Positions 1 through 7,510 are shown, numbered from the stretch's first letter. The stretch is DNA of 21,407 bases from an uncultured Oceanobacillus sp. (GCA_938004015.1 CALKWU010000217.1:1-21407); one strand, 5' to 3'. Notes: a model not told the origin generated them from the sequence alone. A program made the numbers and translations.

Positions 1-89
1 CCTTGGAAGGCCCGGAAGGCAAACGTTTTTTGACAAGATCCCGGGTGTTTACAGAAGAAGAGATGGAAAAATTATCGTTGCAATCGTGA
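1..89 (+). CDS. Partial CDS, C-terminal end of an unrecognised protein
   Basis: One frame is open from the left edge to a TGA at 87-89 and gives a 28-residue tail ending EEEMEKLSLQS. The composition (charged, helix-like, no rare-looking stretches) resembles a real protein end, and a long inverted repeat with a T-tract follows 16 bases later, as expected at the end of a plus-strand gene. I do not recognise the family. It converges on the minus-strand transporter operon and is probably not part of the amino-sugar island. The short length leaves room for error. Confidence 0.45.
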   Translation, partial: LEGPEGKRFLTRSRVFTEEEMEKLSLQS

Positions 90-104
90 TTTTGCGTCAA
101 TATG

Positions 105-223
105 GTTGGGACAAAACTTTATGACGTTAATGAAATCGGACATATAGAGTTGAAACTCCTCCGGAAATCTATTCACTTTTCGGATGTGCGAATTTTGCTA
201 TCATTAAGTCGTTTTGTCCCAAC
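105..223. repeat. 119-bp imperfect inverted repeat; possible terminator for the plus-strand CDS or MITE-like element
   Basis: Perfect 13-bp arms GTTGGGACAAAAC (105-117) and GTTTTGTCCCAAC (211-223) enclose further partial complementarity: a GAC(G)TTAATGA block just inside both arms, and a CGGACAT/ATGTGCG pair. On the plus strand the right arm runs into TTTTTAA, so it can act as an intrinsic terminator for the gene ending at 89. The arm length and the long paired interior are more than a simple terminator needs, which suggests a mobile or repeated intergenic element. It also separates this gene from the convergent operon ending at 298. Confidence 0.6.
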
Positions 224-242
224 TTTTTAATTCCTTAAAAAG
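223..242. terminator. AT-rich hairpin between convergent genes
   Basis: Perfect 8-bp arms CTTTTTAA (223-230) and TTAAAAAG (235-242) with a 4-base loop. It lies 55 bases downstream of the stop of the last permease gene, directly beside the 119-bp inverted repeat. The low GC makes it a weak terminator alone. Together with the neighbouring repeat it probably ends transcription from both sides. Confidence 0.3.
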
Positions 243-297
243 CATCTTTGCCAGTCATAAGCCATTGAAAACAGCTGATCCATCAATTGTAAAATTC

Positions 298-1263
298 CTA
301 CTCCTTCACTCCTCCCAGAGTCAATCCTTTGACAAAGTGACGCTGGAAGATGATGAAGATGATAATCATCGGAATCGCTGCAATGGCAGCTCCACTCATT
401 AATAGTTTAAAATCGGCCAAGTTCGCATCTTGCAACGTCTTCAATCCGACCGGCAACGTATAAAGTTCTGCCGTATTCAATACGATAATTGGCCATAGGA
501 AGGAATTCCATACATTCATAAATGTGAAAATTCCAAGTGCAGCAAGGCCCGGTCTTGCTAAGGGAAGTACAACTTTCCAATACGTTTTCCACTCGCTTGC
601 ACCGTCTATTTTTGCCGCTTCGATCAATTCATCCGGTATGGAAAACATGAATTGACGCATCAAAAACACGCCAAACACCATCGATAAGTCCGGGAAAATC
701 AATGCCCAATGTGTATCCATCAATCCCAGTTCCCTTACCATGATGAACATCGGAACGAGCGTCACCTGCCCAGGGATCATCATAGTGGAAATAATGAGCC
801 AAAAAATGACATCCCGACCGGGGAACTTTTTCTTCGCAAGGACATATCCGGCCATCGAATCGAATAAGAGAATTCCGATCGTGACGACTACACTGATATA
901 CACGCTATTGAAAAACCATGCACCCATGCTGTTCTGTGTAAAAAGCCGCCTGAATCCGGAAAAGGTATCCGTCACGATTTCATCCATGATTTCCCGATGG
1001 TAAGCAGCTTGCTCGCTGTCCCCTTCTTTTTCTGCGTTTCTCGCTTTTCTCCAATGCTCGAAGTATTCCGTTATTCCAACCGGATACATTTTCGGAGGCG
1101 TTGAATTGACATATGAAACCGGGCGTTCCATGTCTTCATCTTGATAGCTGCTGAGCTGGAGAGACGTACTGAACACCCAATAAAGCGGCAACAGAGAAAT
1201 GACAGCGGCTATGGTCAATAGTAAATAAACTATGAACTTATTGAATGTGAATCGCTTTATCAT
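298..1263 (-). CDS. ABC sugar importer permease (CUT1, MalG/LacG type)
   Basis: Inner-membrane permease of a binding-protein-dependent oligosaccharide importer, 321 aa. About six hydrophobic segments are visible: one near residues 10-32, then five between about 110 and 310. The cytoplasmic EAA loop reads EAAKIDGASEWKTYWKVVLP, where the ATPase would dock, and the C-terminal KGLTLGGVKE is typical of MalG-type subunits. A long loop of about 80 residues between the first and second segments is as in other MalG-type proteins. The start ATG has AGGGGG about 9 bases upstream, overlapping the stop of the preceding permease gene (13-base gap). It is the last gene of the anmK-SBP-permease-permease unit. 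The substrate is inferred from the neighbours to be a GlcNAc or MurNAc oligosaccharide. Confidence 0.9.
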   Translation of the reverse strand: MIKRFTFNKFIVYLLLTIAAVISLLPLYWVFSTSLQLSSYQDEDMERPVSYVNSTPPKMYPVGITEYFEHWRKARNAEKEGDSEQAAYHREIMDEIVTDTFSGFRRLFTQNSMGAWFFNSVYISVVVTIGILLFDSMAGYVLAKKKFPGRDVIFWLIISTMMIPGQVTLVPMFIMVRELGLMDTHWALIFPDLSMVFGVFLMRQFMFSIPDELIEAAKIDGASEWKTYWKVVLPLARPGLAALGIFTFMNVWNSFLWPIIVLNTAELYTLPVGLKTLQDANLADFKLLMSGAAIAAIPMIIIFIIFQRHFVKGLTLGGVKE

Positions 1264-1276
1264 GTCGTTTTGCCCC

Positions 1277-2191
1277 CTAATTATTCCGATTTAATGCTCT
1301 GTATTGGAGGACAGATATGACTAAAATAATGAAAAACAGAACGACAGACTGTGCGGCTGCCAATCCAAATTCAAAATCCCTGAACCCGGTTTTATAAATC
1401 AAGTGAACCAGTGTTTCCGTCGCATAACCCGGTCCTCCGCCTGTCATCAAAATAATCTGTGTAAATACCTGGAACGATCCGATCGTACTTAGAAGCGTGA
1501 GGTAAATCGTCGTCGGTGTGAGCATCGGAATCGTAATCCGAATCCACTTTTGGAAAGCATTTGCACCATCAATCGTCGCGGCTTCATACAACGTGTCGGA
1601 AATCGAGCTCATCGCAGCCATGTAAAGAATGATTCCAACACCAAACGGAATCAACATTTGCATCATGATGATGGCCCACAAAGCCGTGCTCGTTTGTCCC
1701 AACCAGTTGACCGGCTCGAGGCCGAACCAACCGATCACATAGTTGAACAATCCAAATTCATAGTTATACATCCAACGCCAAACCATCGCAATAATCACCA
1801 TCGATGTCACCGTCGGCAAATAAAAGGCGGCTCGGAAAAAGTTTTGTGCCATCCTGCCAAGTGAATGGATAAGTGTCGCTGCGATCAACGCTGTAATCAC
1901 ATTAAACGGAACAGTAACCGCCGTATAAATCGTCGTGTTGAGCAATGCTTGTCTGAATGCGGCACTCGCAAATACCTCTTTATAGTTTTCCAGCCAAATC
2001 CACGTATTCGATTCCGTCACTCGATATTCTTGAAAAGATAAAACAAACGCCCAAACGACTGGTATAGCAACAAACAGTGTGAAAAATATCAATTTCGGGA
2101 GTAAAAAGAGGTATGCTGCGTAATTTTTTCGTATTGATTTACCTGTTCGCTTCAGCCACTCGCTCGTATTCTTCCCCCTCGATACTTCCAA
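1277..2191 (-). CDS. ABC sugar importer permease (CUT1, MalF/UgpA type)
   Basis: Partner permease of the importer, 304 aa from the TTG start chosen here. Hydrophobic segments begin near residue 20 (LFLLPKLIFFTLFVAIPVVW) and about six are visible in all. The EAA loop reads EAATIDGANAFQKWIRITIP. The frame stays open to a GTG at 2281, right after the binding-protein stop, but I prefer TTG at 2191: it has a very strong GGGAGGGAGAA site at 2194-2204, and the 30 extra codons would cover a hairpin (2237-2271) and encode an unusual Trp/Ser-rich stretch. It sits between the binding protein and the second permease. No ATP-binding subunit is encoded nearby. Confidence 0.88.
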   Translation of the reverse strand: MEVSRGKNTSEWLKRTGKSIRKNYAAYLFLLPKLIFFTLFVAIPVVWAFVLSFQEYRVTESNTWIWLENYKEVFASAAFRQALLNTTIYTAVTVPFNVITALIAATLIHSLGRMAQNFFRAAFYLPTVTSMVIIAMVWRWMYNYEFGLFNYVIGWFGLEPVNWLGQTSTALWAIIMMQMLIPFGVGIILYMAAMSSISDTLYEAATIDGANAFQKWIRITIPMLTPTTIYLTLLSTIGSFQVFTQIILMTGGGPGYATETLVHLIYKTGFRDFEFGLAAAQSVVLFFIILVISVLQYRALNRNN

Positions 2192-2236
2192 CGTTCTCCC
2201 TCCCTGTCTTTTCTCCCCTGGATATGTATAGAAACT

Positions 2237-2271
2237 CTGGCAGGTGGTCCAACTTGACCAAAATCTGCCAG
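2237..2271 (-). other. Intercistronic hairpin after the binding-protein gene
   Basis: CTGGCAG (2237-2243) pairs with CTGCCAG (2265-2271), with an inner GGTC/GACC helix. It lies in the 90-base gap between the binding-protein stop and the TTG start of the permease. There is no T-tract, so a full terminator is unlikely. A stem here would slow 3' exonuclease decay and keep binding-protein mRNA more abundant than permease mRNA, as is known for malE-malF-type operons. Confidence 0.6.
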
Positions 2272-2281
2272 ACGACTTCAC

Positions 2282-3637
2282 TTACTCCAGCAATGCCTCC
2301 ACTTCCGGTTTTGCTGTGGCCATCGCTTCTTCTGCCGTTTTCTCTCCGTTGAAAACAAGTTGCAACTCGCGCTGGATAATTTCATCGATCTTTTTCCACT
2401 CCGGATGACGTGGCAACATCACAACATGCTCTGACATTTCTTGGGCACGTGCCATTTCAGGGTTGTCTGCAAAAGGATCCATTTCCGCTGCGCTGATGCG
2501 TGCCGGGAAGATTCCGTATTCCTGTGACATGAGGAACTGTTCATCCGTATCGGAAATATACTTCATGAACTCCGCAACAACGTCTTTTTTAGCTTCACTT
2601 TCTTGCTGGAACATGGTCCATCCACCAACACCACCGATAGTGACCGGTTCTCCGGTAAAACCCGTCGGATATTCAGCAACCATGAAGTTCGTCGGGTAGT
2701 CTGTCTGAGCAGAAGTAATCGCCCATGTAGCCCATGGCTCCATAGCGACCGTACGCTGTTCTTCACTTGCCCATGCCTGGAATGTACCACCGACATCCGC
2801 TCCACCCATGGAAGTCGGAGCCGCATCTTTTTCAAGCTTCAAATCAGCCAATGCTTGAATGGCTTCAATCGCTTCAGGCGAATCAAACGTAAATTCTGTC
2901 AAATCATCGCTCAGAGGCTGTCCGCCATTTATATAGAAAAATGGCCATGCTTCATAATAGCCCGGCAGGATATAGGTAGAGAATCCATAAACATCGATTT
3001 CTCCATCCCCATCTCGATCAAATGTCAAACTTTCTGCAGCATCGACAAATTCTTCCCATGTCCATTGGCCGTTCTCCGGCGGATCGACACCAGCCTCTTC
3101 AAACAAATCCAAGTTGAGAAGCATGGCATGAACTGTTAAGGAGTTTGGAATTCCATAAAGTTTGCCATCATACGTATACGCTTCCAATGCATTATCATAG
3201 AAGTCAGCCAATTCTTCTTCTGTAAAATAATCATCAAGTGGTTCAATCACTCCTTGCTCAATATGGTCGATACTTACCGCACTACCGCTGATATCAACAG
3301 GTGCGATATCCGGCCATGATCCCCCGGCGATATTGACTCCAAGTTTATCCGGCAATTCAGCCCAAGGCACTTGAACCAATTCAATTTCCACGCCCGGATG
3401 TTCAGCTTCAAATTCTTCAATTTTCTCTTCAATCCAGAAATATTTATTTCCTTCTCCATCTTCACCAGAAGTATCTCCTGCTTGTGCCCAGCGCGGGCCA
3501 TCCCAAATCGTGATCGTTCCTGTCCATTCGCCATCTTCACCATTAGCGCCATCTTCATCATCACTACAAGCAGCCAATACGACAGCCAGCACCAAGGTGA
3601 GCAACAGAAATCCATAACCTTTCAGTTTCTGTCCCAT
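2282..3637 (-). CDS. Extracellular sugar-binding lipoprotein of an ABC importer (family 1 SBP)
   Basis: Solute-binding protein of 451 aa, anchored outside the membrane. A lipoprotein signal (residues 1-24) ends in the lipobox LAAC with Cys24, followed by an acidic linker. Features typical of family 1 (CUT1) binding proteins are WPDIAPVD near 108, the AWASEEQRTVAMEPWATW region near 290, and GGVGGWTMFQ near 340. A DRDGDGEID stretch (D207, D209, D211, D215) resembles a calcium-binding loop. The start has AAGGGAG 8-9 bases upstream. It lies 60 bases after anmK and before its two permeases, pointing to uptake of an anhydro-MurNAc- or MurNAc-containing sugar. The precise ligand is inference. The acidic composition would suit a salt- or alkali-tolerant host. 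Confidence 0.9.
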   Translation of the reverse strand: MGQKLKGYGFLLLTLVLAVVLAACSDDEDGANGEDGEWTGTITIWDGPRWAQAGDTSGEDGEGNKYFWIEEKIEEFEAEHPGVEIELVQVPWAELPDKLGVNIAGGSWPDIAPVDISGSAVSIDHIEQGVIEPLDDYFTEEELADFYDNALEAYTYDGKLYGIPNSLTVHAMLLNLDLFEEAGVDPPENGQWTWEEFVDAAESLTFDRDGDGEIDVYGFSTYILPGYYEAWPFFYINGGQPLSDDLTEFTFDSPEAIEAIQALADLKLEKDAAPTSMGGADVGGTFQAWASEEQRTVAMEPWATWAITSAQTDYPTNFMVAEYPTGFTGEPVTIGGVGGWTMFQQESEAKKDVVAEFMKYISDTDEQFLMSQEYGIFPARISAAEMDPFADNPEMARAQEMSEHVVMLPRHPEWKKIDEIIQRELQLVFNGEKTAEEAMATAKPEVEALLE

Positions 3638-3697
3638 TATTTCAACTCCCTTAAAATTATTAAACTATATGAAGACAATCGTTAATCTATTCCCTTT

Positions 3698-4897
3698 TCA
3701 AGAACCCCAGGCCACTTTCCCCATCATCACTTTACGAGATGCCCCGGTAGCCGATGGCAAGTTATTCGTTCTCTTTTTCAAAAATTGGTAACCTAGCAAA
3801 GCAAAAACCATTGCTTCTTTTGCATCGGCGGACATACCGACGTCATCCGTTTTGTGAACCCTTACATTTTCCGGTAAACCCCTTTTGATTTCTTGCATGA
3901 GAGTCGGATTATTGCTTCCACCTCCACTCACTAAGACTTCCCTTATCTTTCCGGACTCCACATGACGATTAATCTCATTCGCTAATGTCACTGCTGTCAA
4001 TGCCGTCACTGTCCGTATTCGATCATAAGGATTCAATGACCGCTTGGCTGCCTCCTCCCAAAGTTCTCTAGCATAAGCTTCACCGAAAAGCTCTCTTCCG
4101 GTCGACTTTGGAGGATGCTCTTTATAGTACGGTTCTTTCAACAATTGATCCAACCAATTAGAATCGACTTCCCCTTCAGCTGCTAATTTTCCATCCTTGT
4201 CATACGACAGCTTTTCGTTTGTCATGCGATTTGCAAAGTAGTCGATAATCATGTTTCCCGGTCCCGTGTCATAGGCAATCACCTCTTCTTCCTTGCAATT
4301 TGCAGGGAGTACCGTAATATTGCATATTCCACCAATATTGACGAGAATCCTACCGAATGTTTTTTCACGGAAGAGCAAATAATCGGCATATGGGACGAGT
4401 GGCGCCCCTTGACCGCCTGCCGCCATATCCCTTGTGCGAAAATCTCCAACTGTCGTAATGCCTGTCTCTTCTGCAATCACGCTGATGTCTCCAATTTGCA
4501 ACGTGGAAGCTACCGCATGTCCACCAATATTCAAAACGTCAGGTTGATGAAAAATAGTCTGTCCGTGTGAACTGATGAAAGATATCTCTTCATGGCGTAA
4601 ACCCGACTGTTGGATCGCTTGATTCGCGGCTTCCCCATATCGTTTCCCGAGGAGCATATTCATACTGGAAACCATTTGAATACTTGCAGTTTCCGGGTTG
4701 CATAATGACAGAATTTCTTTTTTGACTTCCGAATCATAAGAAAATGAAGCAAAATGCACCAGTTCAAGCTGAATGCCTTCAATATTTTCAGTTATCTTTA
4801 CTACAGCTGCATCAATTCCATCGAGGGAGGTGCCTGACATGAGCCCTACCGCATAGCAGGAATCGGTTTCTGCATGCATAAACAACAACCTTTCCAT
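3698..4897 (-). CDS. anmK: Anhydro-N-acetylmuramic acid kinase
   Basis: Cytoplasmic kinase that hydrolyses the 1,6-anhydro bond and phosphorylates anhydro-MurNAc to MurNAc-6-phosphate, the substrate of MurQ. Family hallmarks are GLMSGTSLDGIDAA (18-31, nucleotide phosphate binding), SSHGQTIFHQP (from 109), RDMAAGGQGAPLVP (156-169, region of the catalytic Asp), DTGPGN (210-215) and SGGGSNNP near the C-terminus. Its 399 aa slightly exceed the usual 370-390. The start is uncertain: ATG 4897 has no good ribosome site, in-frame ATG 4879 has AAAGG 9 bases upstream, and an out-of-frame ATG at 4914 has the best site of the three. It heads a unit with a binding protein and two permeases, and its promoter region carries a large palindrome. 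Confidence 0.93.
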   Translation of the reverse strand: MERLLFMHAETDSCYAVGLMSGTSLDGIDAAVVKITENIEGIQLELVHFASFSYDSEVKKEILSLCNPETASIQMVSSMNMLLGKRYGEAANQAIQQSGLRHEEISFISSHGQTIFHQPDVLNIGGHAVASTLQIGDISVIAEETGITTVGDFRTRDMAAGGQGAPLVPYADYLLFREKTFGRILVNIGGICNITVLPANCKEEEVIAYDTGPGNMIIDYFANRMTNEKLSYDKDGKLAAEGEVDSNWLDQLLKEPYYKEHPPKSTGRELFGEAYARELWEEAAKRSLNPYDRIRTVTALTAVTLANEINRHVESGKIREVLVSGGGSNNPTLMQEIKRGLPENVRVHKTDDVGMSADAKEAMVFALLGYQFLKKRTNNLPSATGASRKVMMGKVAWGS

Positions 4898-4914
4898 TTT
4901 TGTTCTTTCAACAT
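4846..4914 (-). other. Overlapping 22-codon upstream reading frame at the anmK start
   Basis: ATG 4914-4912 has a GAGG site 8 bases upstream (GAGGCGGAGCG) and opens a 22-codon frame that ends at TAG 4848-4846. It overlaps the start of anmK out of frame. One extra A in the five-base A run just before the annotated anmK ATG (T run 4897-4901 on the plus strand) would join the two frames. It is therefore either a regulatory leader frame, a chance frame, or a homopolymer sequencing error hiding the true anmK start. Confidence 0.3.
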
Positions 4915-5045
4915 TCGCTCCGCCTCGTGATGACGGGTGAAATATTCAATCGAATAGAATCTACTTATCTAACATTTTCATATGTTTTCTTTCCTTCTCA
5001 TTTTATTCTAAAAGCAGAAAATACCGACTTCATATTTTTTTCTGA

Positions 5046-5069
5046 AATAATAGTGAAATCACTTTTATT
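5046..5069. promoter_or_regulatory. Operator-like palindrome overlapping the anmK -10
   Basis: Two 11-base arms, AATAATAGTGA and TCACTTTTATT, are complementary except at one pair and are separated by AA. The right arm overlaps a TATAAT -10 box read on the minus strand (5067-5072), a classic repressor position. Further TCACT half-sites on the plus strand lie at 5102-5106 and 5134-5138, 43 and about 32 bases apart, near whole helical turns. The regulator is unknown; MurR from the same island is the obvious candidate. Confidence 0.5.
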
Positions 5070-5125
5070 ATACAACATTACTCAAAAAACGAAATACAAA
5101 TTCACTTTTTTTCGAAAATATTATA
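5067..5125 (-). promoter_or_regulatory. Probable promoter region of the anmK operon (two TATAAT boxes)
   Basis: The 373-base gap 4898-5270 holds no credible gene. It carries two exact minus-strand TATAAT boxes, at 5067-5072 and 5120-5125, in AT-rich sequence. No good TTGACA lies at 17 bases from either, so assignment rests on the -10 boxes and context; an activator could be needed. The downstream box leaves a leader of about 160 bases before anmK, which includes an 11-base palindrome TGAAATATTCA (4938-4948). Confidence 0.4.
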
Positions 5126-5208
5126 CTAAAATTTCACTCTAGTTGCTGATAGTTATAAAAATGGTCGAGACAACAAAACATGATGTACTATCGTCCCTGC
5201 CTATAATG

Positions 5209-5245
5209 ATCAAGGGTTGGAAATGCTGCTTTTCCAACCCTTGAT
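5209..5245 (-). terminator. Hairpin terminator candidate after the serine hydrolase gene
   Basis: A perfect 15-bp stem, ATCAAGGGTTGGAAA (5209-5223) and TTTCCAACCCTTGAT (5231-5245), with a 7-base loop. It starts 25 bases after the hydrolase stop codon. The minus-strand 3' side is only moderately T-rich (CATTATAGG), so termination may be incomplete, but the stem is by far the strongest in this gap. It separates the GNAT-hydrolase unit from the anmK promoter. Confidence 0.6.
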
Positions 5246-5270
5246 GTTCCCTTCTTAAGTCTGTAAAAAG

Positions 5271-6317
5271 TCAAAAATATGAACGAATGAGATTATGCAA
5301 TCTCGGTCTTAATCTCAAAATATGCGGTTTTCTTCCAAAATGCACTCGATTGGTCAATACAATCACATGGAGGTTGATCGTTGGATCAAACCACATACTC
5401 GTTCCTGTGAAACCGGTATGTCCAAATGATTCAGCGGAGAAGAAGTCACCACAAGAAGACCATGCAGGACTTTTGAGTGCCCAGCCAAGCCCCCGATACT
5501 GTTCGTCGAAAGCGGTGAAATTTTTTCTTGAAAACTTGATTCCTGATTCTGAAAGAATTCGTTTTCCTTTATAGACTCCACCATTTTCTATCATACTGGC
5601 AAAGTTTTTCAAATCATCGACCGTTGAAAACAACCCGGCGTGACCACTGATTCCAGCCATGGATTCAGTATTTTCATCATGAACAACACCCAATTTATAG
5701 TCATTGATTTTTTCATCAAATTCTGTTGCCGCATACCGTTCATTTGGAAAATGAGGATTAAAACCGGTTTCAAACATTTCCAACGGATCAAACAATTCCT
5801 TCTGCAAAAAGGCGTCATAGTTTTCGCCTGCCACATGTTCAACTACCTTATAAAGGGTAATGAAGCCGAGGTCACTATAAATGACTTTCGTTCCAGGTCG
5901 AGATTCCAGTTCCTGCTCATAAATGCTCCTCAAGATTTCTTCCGTCGACAAACCATCTTTATAATATGGTTGATGTGAAGGAAGACCGGAAGTATGTGTC
6001 AACAAATGACGTAAGGTAATGGAATCCTTTCCTTTTTGCGAAAACTCGGGGAGAAAAAATGTAACCGGGTCGTCTAATCGGATTTCTCCTTCATCCATCA
6101 ACTTTAAAATGGCCGGTAATGTTGCAACCACTTTCGTCAAAGAAGCCAGATCGAAAACGGTGTCCAGTTTCATCGGTGTTTTTTCAGGAAATACCGTGCG
6201 GAACCCGACCGCTTCCTCTACTATTGTCTCCCCCTGATGAGAGACGCTTAAAACAGCTCCTGGAATGTGTTCTTCCTCGATTTCTCTTTTAAGAAAATCC
6301 AGTATTTTTTCCCTCAT
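5271..6317 (-). CDS. Serine beta-lactamase-family hydrolase, AmiE-like (probable cytoplasmic muropeptide amidase)
   Basis: Class C beta-lactamase/PBP4-fold serine hydrolase of 348 aa. The three active-site elements are all present: SLTK (59-62, nucleophile Ser59), YSD (147-149) and HTG (300-302). The closest named relative by context and motif (SxxK, YSDLG) is B. subtilis AmiE/YbbE, an N-acetylmuramyl-L-alanine amidase in the murQ-murR-murP-amiE-nagZ-namZ cluster. AmiE carries a signal peptide and is longer; this protein begins MREKILDFLKREIEEEHIPG, with no signal or lipobox, so it should act inside the cell on imported muropeptides. AAAGG lies about 10 bases before the ATG, and the gene follows the GNAT gene by 15 bases. 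An esterase or D-aminopeptidase role cannot be excluded. Confidence 0.82.
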   Translation of the reverse strand: MREKILDFLKREIEEEHIPGAVLSVSHQGETIVEEAVGFRTVFPEKTPMKLDTVFDLASLTKVVATLPAILKLMDEGEIRLDDPVTFFLPEFSQKGKDSITLRHLLTHTSGLPSHQPYYKDGLSTEEILRSIYEQELESRPGTKVIYSDLGFITLYKVVEHVAGENYDAFLQKELFDPLEMFETGFNPHFPNERYAATEFDEKINDYKLGVVHDENTESMAGISGHAGLFSTVDDLKNFASMIENGGVYKGKRILSESGIKFSRKNFTAFDEQYRGLGWALKSPAWSSCGDFFSAESFGHTGFTGTSMWFDPTINLHVIVLTNRVHFGRKPHILRLRPRLHNLIRSYF

Positions 6318-6332
6318 AACGAAACAACCTTT

Positions 6333-7286
6333 CTACAGATGTTTTTCAAAAGAGTAATAGCTTTTGCAAATCTGATACCCGAGCTTTTTATAAAAATCAA
6401 CAAGCCCAGTCCAATCAATCACAATCGATTCAACACCTCTTTTCCGCAAATGCTGGATCGCCGCTTCAACAATGAACAACCCGTATCCTGACTTGCGCTC
6501 TTTCGCATCGATTCCGAGCGGACCAACTCCACCTAATTCACCTTCGTAAAGCGGCGACCAATATACATTTTGTGCGATGACAGGAGATTCAGAATCATTG
6601 ATCCGACAAAAACCGATGATTTTTCCATTCTTCTTCAAAACGACAAATTCTCGACCCGAACCGCCAAGCTGAAAATATTTAATTGCCTCGTATTCCCAGC
6701 GCCCTGGAAAAGCATGGTGTAAAAATTCCAGCAACTGTTCTTTTTCTTCAGGCTGAAGAATAGAAACTTCCACACCTTCTTTCTTCGGAATAGATATATC
6801 GTTTTCCTTTTTATAATGCCGATCTAAATCAAACTCTTCCCCGACCCTGATATAACCACGTTTTTCAAACCATGCAGCGGTTTCCTTATATGGCGTCGGT
6901 ATCCCCGGAAAGTAATGCCATGTATCCTTCCCGAGCCTAATACAATTGACACCGCTTTCAATTAATTTGGACTCAGCTAACGAGAGCAACTTCGTCCCAA
7001 TTCCCTGTTTACGGTATGCTGAATCCACTAGCAATACTTGTATCCAACCTGTTAAAGGATCGATGCCCACATCAACAGAATCATTCCACTTCTTAGCAAC
7101 AATAAAACCGACAACCTTATCCTTATCATCGATTACAATTTGCGAGCCCTCTTTGAAAACATTGACGTCCTGAAAACTATTCTGCTCAAAAAGAACTTCC
7201 CGCATTGGAAATTCTTCCCCTAATTCTCGATTCCAAAGCGCAACCAAATCTTGCAACCATTTGCGGTTCCATTCGACATATCGCAT
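6333..7286 (-). CDS. Tandem-GNAT N-acetyltransferase (possible GlmA-like glucosaminide acetyltransferase)
   Basis: 317 aa with two GNAT domains. Both acetyl-CoA loops fit the Q/R-x-x-G-x-G/A pattern: RKQGIG near 90 in the first and RKSGYG near 265 in the second. I chose ATG 7286 because AAAGGAG sits 8 bases upstream; the frame is open to 7310. Clostridium acetobutylicum GlmA, encoded beside MurK, re-acetylates glucosamine and glucosaminides during cell-wall recycling. The same neighbourhood here makes that role plausible but unproven. The other tandem GNAT at 9448-10395 looks like a distant paralogue with a similar inter-domain segment (FPGIP versus LPGID). The gene heads a two-gene unit with the AmiE-like hydrolase, behind its own promoter. 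Confidence 0.82.
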   Translation of the reverse strand: MRYVEWNRKWLQDLVALWNRELGEEFPMREVLFEQNSFQDVNVFKEGSQIVIDDKDKVVGFIVAKKWNDSVDVGIDPLTGWIQVLLVDSAYRKQGIGTKLLSLAESKLIESGVNCIRLGKDTWHYFPGIPTPYKETAAWFEKRGYIRVGEEFDLDRHYKKENDISIPKKEGVEVSILQPEEKEQLLEFLHHAFPGRWEYEAIKYFQLGGSGREFVVLKKNGKIIGFCRINDSESPVIAQNVYWSPLYEGELGGVGPLGIDAKERKSGYGLFIVEAAIQHLRKRGVESIVIDWTGLVDFYKKLGYQICKSYYSFEKHL

Positions 7287-7320
7287 CGATTTTACTCCTT
7301 TGTCCTTCATTTTTAATATA

Positions 7321-7349
7321 ACTTTACCTTAAATGATGGAAAATGTAAA
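7321..7349 (-). promoter_or_regulatory. Sigma-A promoter of the GNAT-hydrolase unit
   Basis: On the minus strand, TTTACA (7344-7349) and TAAAGT (7321-7326) are separated by exactly 17 bases, and the start codon follows about 35 bases after the -10. AT tracts upstream (7350-7400) could act as an UP element, and a TTAAATATTTAA palindrome lies within them. The core shares the string CATTTTCC with the promoter region before the deacetylase gene. Confidence 0.65.
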
Positions 7350-7450
7350 ATTATATTTTATATATTTTAAATATTTAAGTTATTAAATTTTAATTCCATG
7401 CCGTAGTACCGACAACACGTTAAAAAACGTAAACCTTTTGCAAAATTAAG

Positions 7451-7488
7451 AAAACCGCATGAAGATCACCCGGATTTCATGCAGTTTT
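7451..7488 (-). terminator. Intrinsic terminator at the end of the long mur operon
   Basis: AAAACCGCATGAA (7451-7463) pairs with TTCATGCAGTTTT (7476-7488) with one mismatch. In the minus direction the stem ends in GGTTTTCTTAATTTT. It begins 23 bases after the kinase stop codon. On the plus side there is also a T7 run, so it could work in both directions. Confidence 0.75.
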
Positions 7489-7510
7489 TTTAATTTATGT
7501 TTCATGACTT

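Noticed and set aside
18..36. Possible cre site around AAACGTTTTTTG
   Set aside because: It lacks the TG and CA ends of the consensus and lies inside the partial plus-strand coding frame.
740..1003. Plus-strand open frames opposite the permease genes (also 1550-1864, 2113-2352)
   Set aside because: They are antisense shadows of permease and binding-protein genes, with no ribosome sites and no family features.
2192..2281. N-terminal extension of the permease from GTG 2281
   Set aside because: It lacks its own ribosome site, contains the intercistronic hairpin and encodes residues unlike permease N-termini; TTG 2191 has an excellent site.
2603..3139. Plus-strand 178-codon frame
   Set aside because: Entirely antisense to the binding-protein gene, with unusual Arg/Cys/Ser-rich composition; no support as a gene.
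4900..5142. Plus-strand 80-codon frame in the anmK upstream gap
   Set aside because: AT-rich, Phe/Lys/Ile-heavy, begins without a ribosome site and overlaps promoter-like elements; better explained as regulatory DNA.
7421..7440. Possible cre site around AAAACGTAAACC
   Set aside because: The flanking TG/CA positions do not match on either strand.
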